A stretch of 64,000 nt of DNA from Sordaria brevicollis (GCA_033439795.1 JAUTDP010000014.1:682001-746000); one strand, 5' to 3'. Shown: positions 35,649 through 50,470, counted from the first letter of the stretch. The notes: generated by a model not told the origin, from the sequence alone. Program-made: numbers and translations.

Positions 35649-38600
35649 GCGTTGTCATCCGGTTGGGGTGAGCCTATGAGCTAGCTGCGAAAAGCGTGTA
35701 TTATATCAACCGTGTAAAAGAAAGACATACAAAAACAACAACAAGCAACAGTCGTATCATTCCTACGATCCTTTAACGAAGAGAAGCGTTACATCACATG
35801 CATTGGGGTGTTATTTTTGGGCGGACGAAGTCATTCACATAACTTTTTGACCGCATTGGGTATTTTACTTGGAGAAAGCCGGGTTTTCATTTCATGTCTT
35901 GTTTTTGGCTTTTCGGGAAGAGCAAAAGAATTGGATTGGCTTTTGGATTTGGTGATGATATATACAGAGCGTCAGTACATAAAGAAGCATAGCCCTGGTG
36001 GATTATGATCTGTTTCTGTATGTCAGTTCATCATTTCCACCCGGCTTTGCATCACATCAACAAACACCCTTTGTTAGGTTAATAGTTAATTTTGAAAGTT
36101 TTGATACATTTCGCTAAGCCGTTTGATATTTGCCGCTTTATTCTCGTTAGTAATAGTGACTTTAGCTTTGTTCATTTAGTGTATTGACAGAAACTTTACT
36201 CTCTTACTGAGAAAAAATGACATTGTATGAGAATTCTGCCAGTCTGGCCTACCAAGCCCCGCAATCTGTGCATTTTCAGATGAAACACTACCTACCTTTA
36301 GTTCAACACTCGCCTCTGATCATGACGCTTTGCATGTTGATGATCTCTCACGCCTTGCTTGTGACAATGAGTGCTGGAAGATCCTTTCTTCGACTAGACT
36401 CGTTAAGTTTGGCTACAACAGATCGATATACCAAGCGCATCTGATCTAGCTAGATGAAATCTTGCACCTGATCCTCCTTCATCATCATCATCATCTTCTC
36501 GTTGTCGGTCATCGATCATCATGTATTCCAGTTGCGTTCATCTTAACAATTGTACCTATTCGCCGTGTCACTCGTTAACATGTCCAGCATCATCCTGGGC
36601 TCCACTCCGTCCAAGGGCATAGCCGACTCAATTGCCGCCACTGGGACTGGCTTACCATACAAAATCGCACCTTTATGGTCCGTCAAGAAGCACGAATCCA
36701 TGTGGTGGCCGACGGTTTTACGTAAACCTCTATTAACTCCAAAAGTAATTCAAGTGCTGCTTAAGATTTTCACAACCAAAAAAGAAGACAATCTCCAACT
36801 TTTACCAACCTGACCTAGGGTGCAAAACATCGGGCGTCGGGTGTCATTACCTAACCCAAATCCAAACCATGATGCCTCATCCCACAACTCCGCAAAGTTT
36901 GTCGTCATTGAATCGCTTACCATTATCTGCGAGATCGCGAACTTTGCTTCCATGTCATGACCACTATGGTAGATTATTAGTTAGTTTCTAGTTCTGGATA
37001 CCCTTTGAGTTTTTCATGTTCGAGCGAGCACGTAATGTTGAATCGCGTAGACCGAACAGAGATCCAGATCCATCCCATCCTTCCATCCGAACGTTCTTGG
37101 CGCAGAGGTCCATGTCACAGCGGCGTCCCTGGTCTTTTGGTTGGGCCTCTGTGGTGCTATAGGTACCCTTTCGTCATTGTAGTTCCTCGCTTGCGTCGGT
37201 GACGATGCTGTCTGTGTGTAGAATAGCCGCGATAGCCGTGAACAATTGCGGTGCTGGATGTTGACGGAGCGGGTTGGGCTGAGTGGCGGGCTGGTTGTCT
37301 GCTGTTGCTGTGTTGGCAAGCTGGGTAGGAGAATTCGTGCACGTGTACGGTATACCTACACCACGTACCGCCCCATCGTCGGCGATGCCGATGCCTTGTG
37401 GTATCCATTCTGGAGTCTGGAGTCTGGAGTCTGTTGAGTTGAAGCGCCCTAAAGGTTGGTTTGAGAGCCGAGCCGATTCGGCGCCGGACTCAGCTCCGTG
37501 AACTTTGTGAACTCGTGATTCCCTGATGCGCGGTGACGGATGTAGTGGGATTGATGGGGAGCAATACTCAACTGCCTGCTTTAACAACCGGTGTTTGATG
37601 TTTTTGTGTGTATTTCTTTGGTTCGCGATGTGAAGCGTGAGTTACTTCGTCACTACGAGCTGCAGCTTAAAAACCAATCCGTCCGCGATGAAGCAATGAA
37701 GTTGACAGGAAGACGAAGAAGAACTTGGTGGAGTTGAAAAGAGGCAGTGACGTCACTGCCTTCCTGTTCGTATTTTTCATTCTGTTGAGGAAGGTAACGG
37801 GTCGTTCCTGCACTTTCTGCGTATTTCGGGTAGACATCATTGCAGCAAGATTTGGTAAGCCCTGGAGATTTCCATGAGAGCCTTTTGGTTGATGTGTGCA
37901 ATAGCGAGGTCCAGTGCAGAGCATGTGTTCAGTGTGAGAATTGTTGTAGATCACTTCGTGATTGTGGACTGGTGGTCAATTGTGTTAGTTTCTGAATCAC
38001 GTTGATTCACTTGCTCGAGATAACGAAGTGATAGCTAGATGGGCTATACCGAAGAAAACTATCAGTTATGGACGATTTTCTAGGACCACAGGAATGTTGT
38101 CCTGTTGAGTCGTGAGAATAGGCTCGATAGTGTATCGCAGGATCCTCAGATCGGCAATCGCGATGTAGTTTCACGATTCATGTTGCCACGGTGGAGGTTC
38201 CTACAGTAAATCAACAAAGTGCCATGACCGATAAGTGATTATTTCTTAGACTCAACGGCTTGCCAAACACCACGTGGGTGGTTGATCGAGATCTTTCAAC
38301 GATTTGGCAAGTGATTGACCAGACACTCGCACGGAATGGTCGGACTTTTAAGTTGCCCAGCTTCACGATACTGAATTGGATAGTCAGAGTACGATCTGTA
38401 GTCCTTTTGAATGTCGAGATGTGCACCGCCATTGAACAACAGCCGTGGGTAGATTGTGGTATGAGGTCAAAACAGAGACTTGTGAGACGTGATTTGTATG
38501 ATTGACAACTGGGTAAGGTTTACTGCGGCAACTCTGTATTGCTTGCCGATGCCCAGGGTTTGAACATGTCGACCGTCGTCGTATGTCCGAGTGTATGATA

Positions 38601-41600
38601 ACACTGTGCCTCTGAAGATGGTAAAATGTTCGCAACGGTCCCTGTAGAAGATCCAGGTGATACTGGACTGCGATTTGAAGTGGTCTGGAACCATGAGCAA
38701 CGTACGACGATGGCGAACTAGATTGCTTAGCATTGATGATCTTCGCAAACTGTTACCCGGAAAGTCAACGTGCCCTTGCTATAGGCAATGTTTGATACAT
38801 GAACCAAGTTAGCTCGCACACCATTGATACTAAACCGTTGAGGTGATCCGGAGGTTCCGGGGCATCCGGGGCCCGGGGATAGTTCATGCGGTGGCCGTGT
38901 GTGCGAGTGATATCGAGGATCAGTAGCCAGCATGTTGACGAGATCTATATCTGAAGATCGAGCCAGGACTAAATGTAACACGAAGGGATTGTGAAAGCGT
39001 ATGAGGGTGTCGACACATGCCTCGTTAATGATAGATCTGCCGCAGCATTCCTATAGTTTCACCGTCCAATGCCAAGCTGACAAGGCCCGTCCCGGAAACC
39101 CGGATCTGGGGACGCCGGGGGGAACGGGAAAGGGGACCGGCACCCCACAGTACGGATTGTGAGCGAAAAGGGACGGAATTGAATAACCAAGACATGTGGT
39201 TTCGGCTTGGCACACGGGAGCTTGTATAGTGTAGTGTAGCTGAAGGTTGCCCTATGTGAGAAATTCTCCGAAGACGGTTTGACAGGCGTTTCCGGGGAAG
39301 ATCTGAGCTTAAGGAAAAGTAACGGCTGTAGCACAACACCTCATTGGTTTGCTTGCCGGTTAAGTTAAAACTAAAACTAAGCTTCGTGGATGGTCATTCT
39401 GTCAATTTTCCGGCTTCACCGACCTCAGAACGTACGATATTGTAGATCAAGGCGATCGTCTCCCACCAGCCTTCCGCAGTCTGGACACTGTCGAGGAAGT
39501 CAACCTGAGGGCTCCGTAGGGTTCTTGCGAGAGACTGTGAATGGCCGCGATGTAAGAGAGTGTGGAATAGACTCCTATACCGCTTGGTTTAGCAAGGAAC
39601 AGAGAATCGGAGGCCAGTCCACGTCGGTAGTCCATGCGAAGATGAGGCGGTGAAACTGGAGGCCGATAACGGTGAAAAGAGAGAAAGGAAGAAACCCTGA
39701 CTCTCCTGATTCCCGTCAGGGCGGAGCTCGCCTTTCGGGCAACTGATAAGAGATTGACCCCATCGATTCCTCCCACAACTAACTTCGAGTTGAACGAACC
39801 TCAGCCAATGAGGGCTGAACCACCAGAACCCTCATTGTTCTCCAGAATCCCATAAGGCAACCGCCAGTGTCATCGCGGTTGATGGCGGTGTAAAGATCGT
39901 AATAGAATTGTGGACTCGGAGATCGTGACTTCCATCTTCGTTGCAAACTTTTCTCTCCGCTCAATTTGCAAAAATTAGGAAGCCGCGTCCCAACCTGCCT
40001 GGCGAGAGACCCTTGCGAGATTGAAGACTGGAGGAGCTGAGACTGACGAGAAGCTGAGAAGGGAAGGCGTGATCGAAGGTGCACACTGTGTACCAGCCCT
40101 GTGCGCTTGGCAGTTTCCCCGGTTGTAGCCGCAAAGGTGCTTGCAAAACAAGCTTTTGGCAGGATCCACCTCGAATTTGAACCCCCTGTTTTCTGGGTGG
40201 GACCTGCACAGACAGAAAAAAAAGTTGGGGGCCCGGGCAGGCAAGAACGCGCAAACTCGAAACGCCTGCACTTCAGGGTTCGAGGAAGGATCAATCGATG
40301 ACAATAGATGGAAGCTACGAGCAACCATTTTGTCCTGTCTTGAAACGAGTCGTTTTACCACATCGACATCTCTGTCTCTTTCTACCCACTTCTCCCCTCT
40401 CGCGCCCACAACCTCATTCTCACACAACATGACGCATATCCATCACTGGCGGTGATCCAAATCACTGCAGTGGCTTCTGCTGCCTCCCAGTGCCCGCTCT
40501 CCATTTCCCCGAAACATCTCCTTTCTGAGGCAGACTCGACATGACACGACACGACACTACACTACACTATCGCCCGCAATGCCTTATCGTCGAGCTATTG
40601 TTGGCAACACCCGTTCACCATCGTCGCCACCGCGAACACAACTCACAGCACTACCCCTGGCTGTTTGAGATCGATCATCGAGGCCCCTGAGATCCCCTGA
40701 GGTCCCCTGAGCGTCATCCAGTCACAGCGTTGGGCGGTCGGCGTCGATGGGGTAGTATCCAGAAGGGTGAGGGCTCCAGGGCTCCAAAAGTCGCAGCGTG
40801 TTGGGCGTCCCACCACCTACCGCAATCAGCAATCCACTATCATGAGAAACGCGCCAAAGTTGGCTTCGCGATCTGAAGAATGTCAAAGCGCGAGCTCCTA
40901 CACATACCAAGACGGGATGACGTCAAGCCCTCCAAGCAAAGTCCTCAACGCTTACGAGTTGTTGGCTTGGCAACAATCAACACCGTCGACGACAACATCT
41001 CTTTCGCAAAACTACTCTTCCAGGTCTTCGAAAAGACATATGTGGTGGTGATGGCTGTCCTGCTCAAGCGCGGGGTGATAAGATCCAGCAAGATCCAGAG
41101 ATTGTCATTTCAACGCTGAGCCTTTCCAATTCGGCCTTCGCAAGCCCTCCAACAACGAGACAACTGCCACAGCTAAACTCCACCGACACTTCGATCGACC
41201 CCACCGGCCATGCGATGAGGCTTTTCAGATTTTCAGCCCTGGCAACACATCCCGTCATGGCCCACACTGTTCAAACACGCTCGGCGCAGCTCGCCCTTCG
41301 GCATTTTCAGCCCAGACGAGAAATTTTCCTTCGCCAGCAGCCTGAAATGAACACACACAAGCCCCTGAATATGAAAGACGGGCAAGGTTAGGCGTAAGCC
41401 TGTGTTATTTTCAGAGTCGACAGCTCCAGCGTCAAGATATACACAATGTTCGCTTCGACAGCATGAGGGTGGGTGAGGCGAGGAGGCTTTGGCAGCTCGG
41501 AGATAGGAGGATGAACGAGAGGGTTGGTTGCCAAACCCAGACCAAGTGTCACCGCCAGGTCGGCTTTGGGTTCGGACTCCGAAGTTGTCGTGGTGCCCCA

Positions 41601-44600
41601 AAGGCCACGCCCTATCGCACGCACTGACACTTCTGGCAAGCCAATCCCCTGGCGACATTTATGAATCTCCTCGAGTCATCCAAAAAGGGAAACAGTTGGG
41701 GAAACCAAGGATTACGATAAAGAAACCCCCAACCAGTGGTGTTTATCCCTCATCTGTGTTCAAGACCCCTAAAAACAGCCATCGGCGAGGGAGTTGGAGG
41801 TGAAGGTAAGCCTGCCAGGATCTCTTGCGGCTTTCCTGCAGTCTTCAGGCGGTCATGAGGTGTCTGTTGACCTGGCCTGGCCAGGAGATGGTTGTTTCAA
41901 TCCGTTATATTCCGGTACCAGCCTCCACAACTCTTCGGACGTCAACAGTGCCGGTCTACAGTACGTTGTTATAGCGGCTTCTTGCGCGGCTCAGTTGCTA
42001 GCTCGGTTCTGCCGCCCTTGGCTGATGCAGAGTTGCATCCTCTTTGCACACCATCCCGATTTGAGTAACTTGAAGAAGCTTTCTGGAATGTCTCGGTGCC
42101 GATTCCGGCTGAGATTTGTGTCGGTGGCCGCCATACCCGCTGACTAAGGGCCAAAGGAGAAAGCGCTGTGGATGTACAGTACCAACCTCGGGTACGGCAC
42201 AAGGGACATCGTCTCCTGGATCACCAAACTCAACTGCGGTCGCGACAAGATCCACATCTTGCTACCCTGCAAAAACACGACTGTGCAAAAGCGAGCGGAA
42301 AACTCCGTTGCCCCAGCAACACCAGCGATGTCGCTTAAGCATCCTCTGGGAAACAGCAACAAGCTTGCAGTTTCGGTTAATGCTCCAATTAGCAACAGCA
42401 CATACTGCTTCGTGGACGATCACCAACACCTATCTTGAGCTTATGTACGGCCAAAAACTCGGAGCTCAAAATCGTAAATAGGGTCACCCACCAAGTGTGG
42501 ACCAGGGCTCATCGACATCGACGATCTCGATTCCGTGGGTTCATGTGGATAACCTCTTTCCTCGTTTCTAGTCAGGATTTTTATCTTGCCAGGGTTGCAT
42601 AATAAGATAGGCTCGTGCATATCATCGGTTGCAAAACAACACGTTCCGTGCAAAGTTTCATCTTCCCATTGTCACTGTTGATATCGCTGATATTGAGCAG
42701 TGGCAATACATGTCAAGCACGAGCACGTCACCGAGTTCCGCGACTACAGATGAGACATTCTCATTTTTCGAAACGGCACTTCTTCCGGTATCGATCTTAT
42801 GAAGCTGTGTGGACCATGTGAGTGTCAATCTTGCTTGTCAGTGCGTTCAAAATCTTCGAGACGAACAAGTGGTTATGACGATGATTTCTTCAACCCCTGC
42901 GTGGCATCCCTGTTCACCGATTCTTCGTCCAACAGCGTTGCTACAACCACCTAATCCTACTAGTCAGCGGCCCACTCTATCGAGGTACGATCCATCTTGC
43001 GAATCAAGCTTTTCCAACGTATCCTTTTCAGAGTTTTCCTTTCCAAGTGGAAGAGACACTGCCCAGATATGTCTAGTGACATGGCGGTGGCTAGCACAAT
43101 GGGCTCAGATGAGCTCCAAGGACAGAAAGGAGAATACAGGACAGGGCGAAGTTGAAGCGTCAACTCTGTGGTTTACCATCAACACGCGAGAGTTCAGAAC
43201 TTATTGTAAGGCCACGGTACCTGAGAAGTGATGAAACACGAACGACGTCTCTTCACTCCAGTCTTGATTCGTATATCGCGGTGCTGTGTGCCGAGAAGCA
43301 TGGTCACTCTGTAGTCTTCAGCATTTGTTGGCTCGCGGTTCCAGCTTGGCTGACGAATGAGCTTCCACATGAAGTCGGATATTTTGCTATTTAAACTCCG
43401 ATTGTAGCGCGAAGTATCTCCTAGTACCCCGCTGTCTCCCAAGTGGGGCTACGAAAGCACCTTGGACAGTTGACACTGGCTTGACATGCAGCAGCAAAAT
43501 AACATGATGGCTTCCAAATTTGCGATTATATGGTGGGCTGCTCTGATAGCAAAGAGATACGACATTTTCAAGAGGATCCAATTTCATTAGGAAAGCTTTT
43601 TACGATGAGGAGTTGGTCTTGTAATATGACAGCAACACTTCAAGTGAAGAAGGTACATTCATTGTAGCAGGCCCAATGACGATGGCTGAGCACTAAACAG
43701 CAGTGATGGTTCGGGCGTCATAAGAAGTTGGGGAAGCGCAGAGTTGGAGAGTTGGGGTATAGGCAGCTCTTCGAAGAATTTGAATGATGGCTCAAAAATC
43801 CTGATCAGGGTTGATCGAGGTACGAAGCAGAACATACCCAACCCCGCGCAAGCAATGCCTTCCCTTCCTGACCACCAGTTTGTCCCATTTGAGGATGATA
43901 CATGACAGATCAGACTCCTATCCCATCCCTAACAGGTATCAGTTTCTGTTGACCCTGGCCGTGTTCCCCATGGTCGATCCGTTCCGGTGCTCGGCATGGA
44001 GACAGTTGACAGCAGACAACAGCTCAGTGCCAGGACAAATCCAAGATCTTCGACTAGAGAGAAGTGCCAATGGGGCTGAAGAACAAGGGCATTACGAGCA
44101 GTTTCCGTAACGGGGGTGGGATTCTACACATACTCCCTCGTCATCTGAAAATCGACACCACGGAGTACACTCAGAGCAGTTCGCTCCAAAGTGCTCCGCA
44201 GTAAACCCAAGAAAGCGGGAATGTCAGCAACGCACAGCGGTCACCAAACCCACCAGCAGACAGCTTACAAGTACACAGTCCATGCACTGTCCACCACAGG
44301 GCCTCAGGTACCGCGTCACCTACCCGGCGTACAGATATTGTACCCTGCGTCAGGCAGGTTCCTTTGCAGACATGACCATGCCGAAAATCTGCTGCGAATC
44401 AAAGACTGAAAAGCCATATGGCTATTGAGTCCAATGAATCGCACAATACGATTCCTATGGATTCGAAAGGCTTACATCTAGGCGTTGGGATGCATTTCCT
44501 AGTCATTGGCGTGAAACTGGACGACACATGGCGGGAATCGACACGCAGGCTCGGACGAAAGAACGAGCCGACCGTTGAATTGCCTTGGATGCTACCCGCG

Positions 44601-45125
44601 CCGCGCTCTGAAAGGCTTGGAAGCCCGAGAGAAGTATCCCACTGTTTCGTGCACGGTGGTAGGGACAAAGCCCCCGGCCAGGACCACCTCGCTAAATCCC
44701 TTTTACGGAGACTCCATCCTCGCTGTCTTGACCACTCGATGTTCGACAATCCTAGCGTGTCCCATTATTAATCGTCGAGTCAGTTCCGACCAGGGCTTGC
44801 TGCTCATCCCATTCCCCAAGTACGTACCTTTGCAAAATAAGTGTACCTTGCCCTTGTTCTTGGTTTCTTCTGGAATCTCGTTTTCGTTTATATATCTATG
44901 GGCTGCCCCTCGCCTTCTGAGCTACTATCACTGACACCTCAGCTTGGAAGTCTCGCAGTTACCCCTCCTCAAAGTTGAACGACTTATACTCAACATAATC
45001 ACGCCAAGACCTTCACTTACATCTTTCGACAACTCGTCCATTGACCAGCAGCAACAACAACCAACAAGGAGCTCCACCACTTCACTCATCTTCCCTGCTC
45101 TTCAGAACAGTTCACCACATTCACA
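35649..45125. other. 9.5 kb gene-free region upstream of the Zn2Cys6 gene
   Basis: Scanned on both strands; no frame shows a domain, a believable exon-intron chain or the C-ending codon bias of the neighbouring genes. The longest chance frames are 181 codons (39779-40324, -) and 151 codons (39975-40430, -), overlapping each other in different frames. Small structures: a CAT-trinucleotide run near 36480-36500, three TGGAGTC copies near 37410-37432, an ACACG/ACACT run near 40535-40568, and a TGAGRTCCCC triplet near 40678-40710. It may be a very long regulatory region for the transcription factor or hold non-coding transcripts; the sequence alone cannot say. Confidence 0.5.
44886..44895 (+). promoter_or_regulatory. 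Possible TATA box of the Zn2Cys6 gene
   Basis: GTTTATATAT lies about 230 bases before the ATG at 45126, and a C/A-rich leader follows. It is the best TATA-like site in the last kilobase. Confidence 0.4.
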
Positions 45126-46298
45126 ATGGAAAGCCTACCTACACCACCGAACGAGGAGCACCTCAAAACCCAGGCCCCAAAGAGAACTCACTCCAACTCC
45201 AAGGTCGTCAAGCCAGTACATCGTGCCGGCTCAAAACGCACCAGCGCCCACGGACACCCCCAATCACCATCACTAGACAGCCATAGCCACAGCCATTCGG
45301 TTGGCGATGGAAGGCATAAGAGAGTTTGGAAGGCCTGTGAGAGGTGTAGAATGAAGAAGACCAAGGTAAATACGAGAGAAACTAAGTATTGAGCAACAGC
45401 TCTGTGCTGACATGTCTCCTCAAGTGTGATGGAGAATTCCCCTGCAAGAGGTGTAAGGACGACGGCCTAGTATGTACTGCCGGAACCAGAAAGAAGACCG
45501 AGTACAAGCAATTGCCTAGAGGGTATGTAATTTGTCCAAACCAGTGATGTTTCCGAGACATTGATTAACACATGTCCAAACAGGTACGCCGAGGTGTTGG
45601 AAAACACTCAGTTTGCCCTCATCGCTACCGTCCACAAGCTTTACGCCATGGTACGGAACGGACAACAATGGGACCTCGGTGAGCCGGAGCTCAACGACCG
45701 TGGCCAACCCGTCATTCACAACATTGCCTCCAAGCTCGGCTGCATACGACCCAACAGCGATATGGACCTCCCCGTGCATTCCATCTTCCCCGAGGACGAG
45801 GCAGGTCTCGCTGAGCTCGCCAGGCAGTTGGAAGAGCAACAAAAGGCCAATGCTGCGAACAATGCCAACAACAACAAGCAGGACGGCGACTCAAGTAGAG
45901 CTGACCGCGCCAGCTCATCAGAAGCCGACCACTCCGACTTTGAAGACTACCGCAAGACCTTCAACAACGGCACCGCCCTCACCATGTCTCCCGCGAGCCT
46001 CAGCTATGGTGATTTCGACATTGCCACAGCTACCCCTACCGATTCGTTCCCCAGCCAGTCTCCTGTCGTGCCGCCTACCACCTTCCCGACGACATGGCTC
46101 AGCCGCCCGACCTCGATGGACTTTACAGCCCCAGAAAACCTGTCCTTCCTCAGCATGGATATGCTAAACCAGGGTCTCTACGAGTCCAACTTTGGCACCA
46201 TCAAGCCCCACGTCCTGTCGTGTCCTAACCCCGAAGTCATGATGGGCATGGGTGATCCGATGATGTACTCGGGCTACGACGCTGACTTGCGGATGTAA
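45126..46298 (+). CDS. Zn2Cys6 (fungal binuclear cluster) transcription factor
   Basis: Exons 45126-45365, 45425-45522 and 45584-46298 give 350 aa. Introns GTAAAT..TCAAG and GTATGT..AACAG (branch ATTAAC) keep frame. The DNA-binding cluster is complete: C71, C74, C81, C87, C90, C97, in the spacing Cx2Cx6Cx5Cx2Cx6C. Intron 1 falls between residues 80 and 81, exactly before the third cysteine, a position often used in this class. Before it are an HSHSHS run and a basic KRTSAHGH stretch. After it, a conserved block (LPRGYAEVLENTQFALI, then KLGCIRPNSDMDLPVHS and FPEDEAGLAELARQLEEQQ) looks like a dimerising or regulatory helix. The rest is an N-rich patch and a S/T/P-rich, Met-rich tail. No fungal_trans regulatory domain is present, so the protein is short for its class. 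The block resembles developmental regulators of other ascomycetes, but I cannot assign an orthologue. Confidence 0.93.
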
Positions 46299-49200
46299 GC
46301 CGATCGATGATGAGAGTACTTGGGCATGAAAAAGTGCTCAAGTACCAACCAAGAACAACTCTGGCCTCGGAATTAACGAAACGAAAGAAAAACGGGGCTG
46401 CGTAAGCGACTAGAAGGATTTCGGCGACAACTTCATTGGGCGGATCGGACAACAACTTTTCTTACATCACGGTTTCGGCACAACGGGACAAGGCAAGGTA
46501 GCATTTTACCAAAAGGCGTATCAACAGAGACAAAGGGGAACAACAACCAAACGATAGGAGGGGCAGCTCTCCGCGCGAGACTTCTCACACAAGCACTTTC
46601 AGTTTTCCCTATTATTATTTCGTCAATCATTTCACACATCGGAGGCAGGGAGTTAACGGTGCAGGTTGCTGTTGTTAGGTGGGGTTTTGTGTGGCTTATG
46701 CATTTTCAGGGAGAGATTGGGCTTTTTGGCTTATACAGGTGTTTTTGGGATGGGGATTGGTCATTTTCAGGGTGTTGGTTGGTTTTTTGTTGTTCTTTGA
46801 TAGCATTGCATGGCTGCTTACGGCGCACAACCTATCCTTCAAAGGGTGGTTGGTCACTGTCAGCAAGCCCGAACGGGGTCTTTTTTCTTTTCTCACATTT
46901 CGCTGTCTTCGCCTTTTTCAGGGTCTTTTGCAGAAGTTGGGGGTCACCAATAGTTGCACAAGGAATCGGTGGTTTCGGGTTACCGGACGCCGAGTTCTTT
47001 ATGTGTGATACCTACCCTCAGCGGGATCTCTCAGGCAGAAGTTAGATATTCAGCACTTGCGTACCTGCAGGTGCAAAGAAATACAGAAAGCGAATGTTGA
47101 AAACCTCGAATAATATCTTCCTCATTGTGCTATGTGAATGTATCTGAAGTCTGCTAACAGTTCGCAAACTTTTCTTTGGTAATCGGCGGCGCCCTTGTTG
47201 ATACAGCAATCGCCCATTCATCAGCGTTTAACCCAATATCCTATCCACATAGGCATATAGCATCTCGCAGGTTGCTTACATGGATGCAAGTCAGCAACAG
47301 CCACATACAGCAGCAGCTACCTTAATAGAACAGCAAATCAAGGGTCCCTTCAGGTCGGTTTATCAAGCTGGAAAGGCGGCCGCATATTCACAATCTACGA
47401 TGTCGGCCAATCACTTCTTGAAGGAATCAGCTCTGTTCCGCGCAACGCGGAGCTACAGTCCGCGGACCTGCAGCCTTCGACTTGGAAACTGTGTGTAGAG
47501 TGAAATAAAGCCGCAAAAAAAAGGATAACGAACGAGATCAAATGGATACCTCAAACGGAATCAAAGAAAATGAGGTAAGGGCTCCCAAGGTCTCGACTGC
47601 CCATGAACGGCGATCACTATGTTTCACTTTTGCAATGTAGCCCCATAATGATATCAAGATTACTGTAGATTATCTGATCAGATGCAAGATTCGACTATCT
47701 ATGATCGCCATGACGCCGAGAAATAGGGTCTTTTGGAAGATCATTTACTTTCGAGCTATTGCTAGCTGTATGTACATTTTCACATATGTACTCCTTTGGC
47801 TGAAGTAAGCAAGGCTGGAAACCATAAATCCATTCCAACGCCATAGAAAACTTGAAAAAGCGCCCGGGTGAGGCACGGCTAGCCCTGATCGTTGATCATG
47901 CGTGGGGGGGCACAGGCACAGGCACAGGTACGGTGACATACGTACCTACCGTCACCATGAAAGGTGAAGCTGGTTCACCATCACCATCTATCTCCCAGGC
48001 ACAGGCAGAACACAAGATATACACGAAGTCCTCCGTGCCCGTACCTCACTTGCGTCGCTCGGTCAACTTTCCATCTGGAGTAATAAGCTAGTTAAGGTAT
48101 CATGGTTACTCAACGGCGGCAGAAGCACACAAAACCTTTGTGTATCACGAAACTCAGATATGCATAATATCCTGTCCGGACCTTTTGTTACCGCGGCGTT
48201 TCCAGAATTTTGATCTTTCTGACCGCGGGATCTTGTGTGTGCAGGCTGTGAAGCAGGATCGTGGCAGGATCTTGTGGTGGGTGATTTTCAGGGACGGTCC
48301 ATGGTTGTTACTTGCTTGCAGTGCTTGGCTTGGCTTGGAGGTTTGGGGGACAGAAGGATTTGGAAGGGTCTGGCCGCCTTGGAAGGTTGGGATGCGTAGG
48401 GTCTTGGGGAGTTATCTGGATTGCGAAATCGACGTATTGGCGCTGCGGTTCACGAACCATGTTGTTGTCGTGGTCGTCGTTTCGAAATAGTTTTCCAGAA
48501 TGGGAAACATCATGAACCCGAACATTGGTGTCGTCCTCGGGGAACGGAGTTTGGAGCACTGTCCGTCTCCCGTCCCGTGTGAGTGTTAGTTAGCGGCGCG
48601 TGTAAGTGTTAGTGCACGTTAGCGCCCTCCTTGGCCAAATTGCCGGGTCCCGTCCATTGTCCGAACGTCACGTAACATCACTAAAAAGATTTCATATTCA
48701 GCATAAGCCGCAAGTTATGTGAAGTTGAATGAAATGCCATTACAAATATGACCAAACCCAGCGGACCGGGTATAAAACTCTGTGTTTTCCTCAAATTCGG
48801 GTGGTGCACCTAGAAATGGCATTTGTCATGCCAACCTTTTTTCAGGTAAACCGCTGACATAAGAGGACCGAAGCATTGACGGGAAAAGGCTGCAGTGAGT
48901 AGTGACTGACCGGTCGGAGATGGTGGGGACGGCGACACTGTGCTGGCCGGCTTTCGGTGGACGGTGACGGGCCGGAGCATCTCTGCCTCAACTCTGGGCG
49001 ACGCCGGGGTCCAGGTCGTGTCGGGGCTCTGTGGAGTTCATCTCATTCTCTCAGCTGCAGTTGGGTTTCACTTTTCAGTGCCCTGCGGTGCGTGGTGCGT
49101 GGTGTTCCTGTGCGGGATGAACTGCCGCACGGGCATTGGATCGGAAATAACAGAGGTTCGGTCATCATTGCAGTCAACACAAGTTTAAAACCCGTGGTGG

Positions 49201-50470
49201 ACGGACGGGGGTATCGATAGTCAGCGTTCCAGATGTGTTCGATTCGGGGTTGTGTTCATATTGTGAGAAGAGAACAAATTTGCTCGCGGCATGACTCCTT
49301 CCCGGAAGCACAAAAGAGAGAATAAAAAGTCCATCGAAATCCCTCAAAGAAGTCTAGGGGGACCCCATCCCCGTCCTGTGACCATCACGAGATTTCATCA
49401 TCGGCTGTGCTTGCATCTCACCGAGTCTTTGATGTCGAACCACCTCGATAAGGGTCTTTCTTGCTCCAGGGACCATCTCTACATTTTTACACGTGTAACG
49501 AGATAGATCTCCCGTCAGACGAAACCCCTTCCATCGTTTCGTTGCCCTGTTTTTTGAGACATGGCATAGGTTAGAGCCGAGGTACGCTTTCGTCACCTCA
49601 ATCTAATTGGCATTTTCTGTTCTTGTCAACACCGATGAAAATTGATAAAAACATGATGAAAACTTCTCACCCGCTAGTTCGACGATCGCGAGAGCCCAGC
49701 AGGAAAATCTTTTATCACACTAGCTTCGGCCGAAGAACGAACCAAACAGTGCTTCGCCTAGAAATTCTTCACGGAAGGAATTTCGATCCTGGATCCTAGT
49801 TCTAGCGCACACAGTATGGTTTTTGCTCGAGCCAAGACCTGGGTACTTCAAGAGTTCAACGCCGTGTTCAAAGCGATGGTCCGCTCTTTTGGTAGGTCGT
49901 GATGACTTCAGTTTTACTCGAGACTTCGTCTTTGAGTTTGTGATCGCCGCACTATGAGCATGTTTTCAGATGTTTCTTTCCAGAGCGATAACGGCATCCT
50001 TTCAGTCGATAATACCCGGACATGTCAACTTTCGGCAATGCAACGACGACATCAAGTTCCACCCGACATGGGATTCAAAGGATGACTTAACTTGACCGAC
50101 AGATCAGCTCTCGCTTCGACGCTTTTTATCGATCCTGATGATGTATCAACCCCCACTCATCAGATCAGCGATCCTTTAAAGATGTAAACGCCGTTGATCA
50201 CGGTCCAGACTTCTTGCAACCTTGGCATCAAAGTGGCATCGTCACATTTCGATATTCTTGTCTTGATCCTTTCATCCTTTTTCCTTGACACTTTGTGTAC
50301 GCCAGTCAATTGCGTGCCCAACAAACTCCAAGCTCTCTCGGCTCTCTTCTTGGTTCCCTAGGCTATTCGTTCTTCAACCACTCATTCACATGCCCGCTTC
50401 AGGTATTGAATCTCAGCCCCCCGTCTTGGGCTGTGTGTGTCAGTTGTGTGTAATCACGGAATTGGTTCCA

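Noticed and set aside
39779..40430. Overlapping minus-strand frames of 181, 151 and 97 codons
   Set aside because: Three different frames over the same DNA, none with domains. This is a GC-balanced stretch with few stops by chance.
46659..47045. Two overlapping frames (128 and 109 codons) rich in W, F and G after the Zn2Cys6 gene
   Set aside because: T/G-rich sequence of a probable 3' UTR; no motif, and both frames cover the same DNA.
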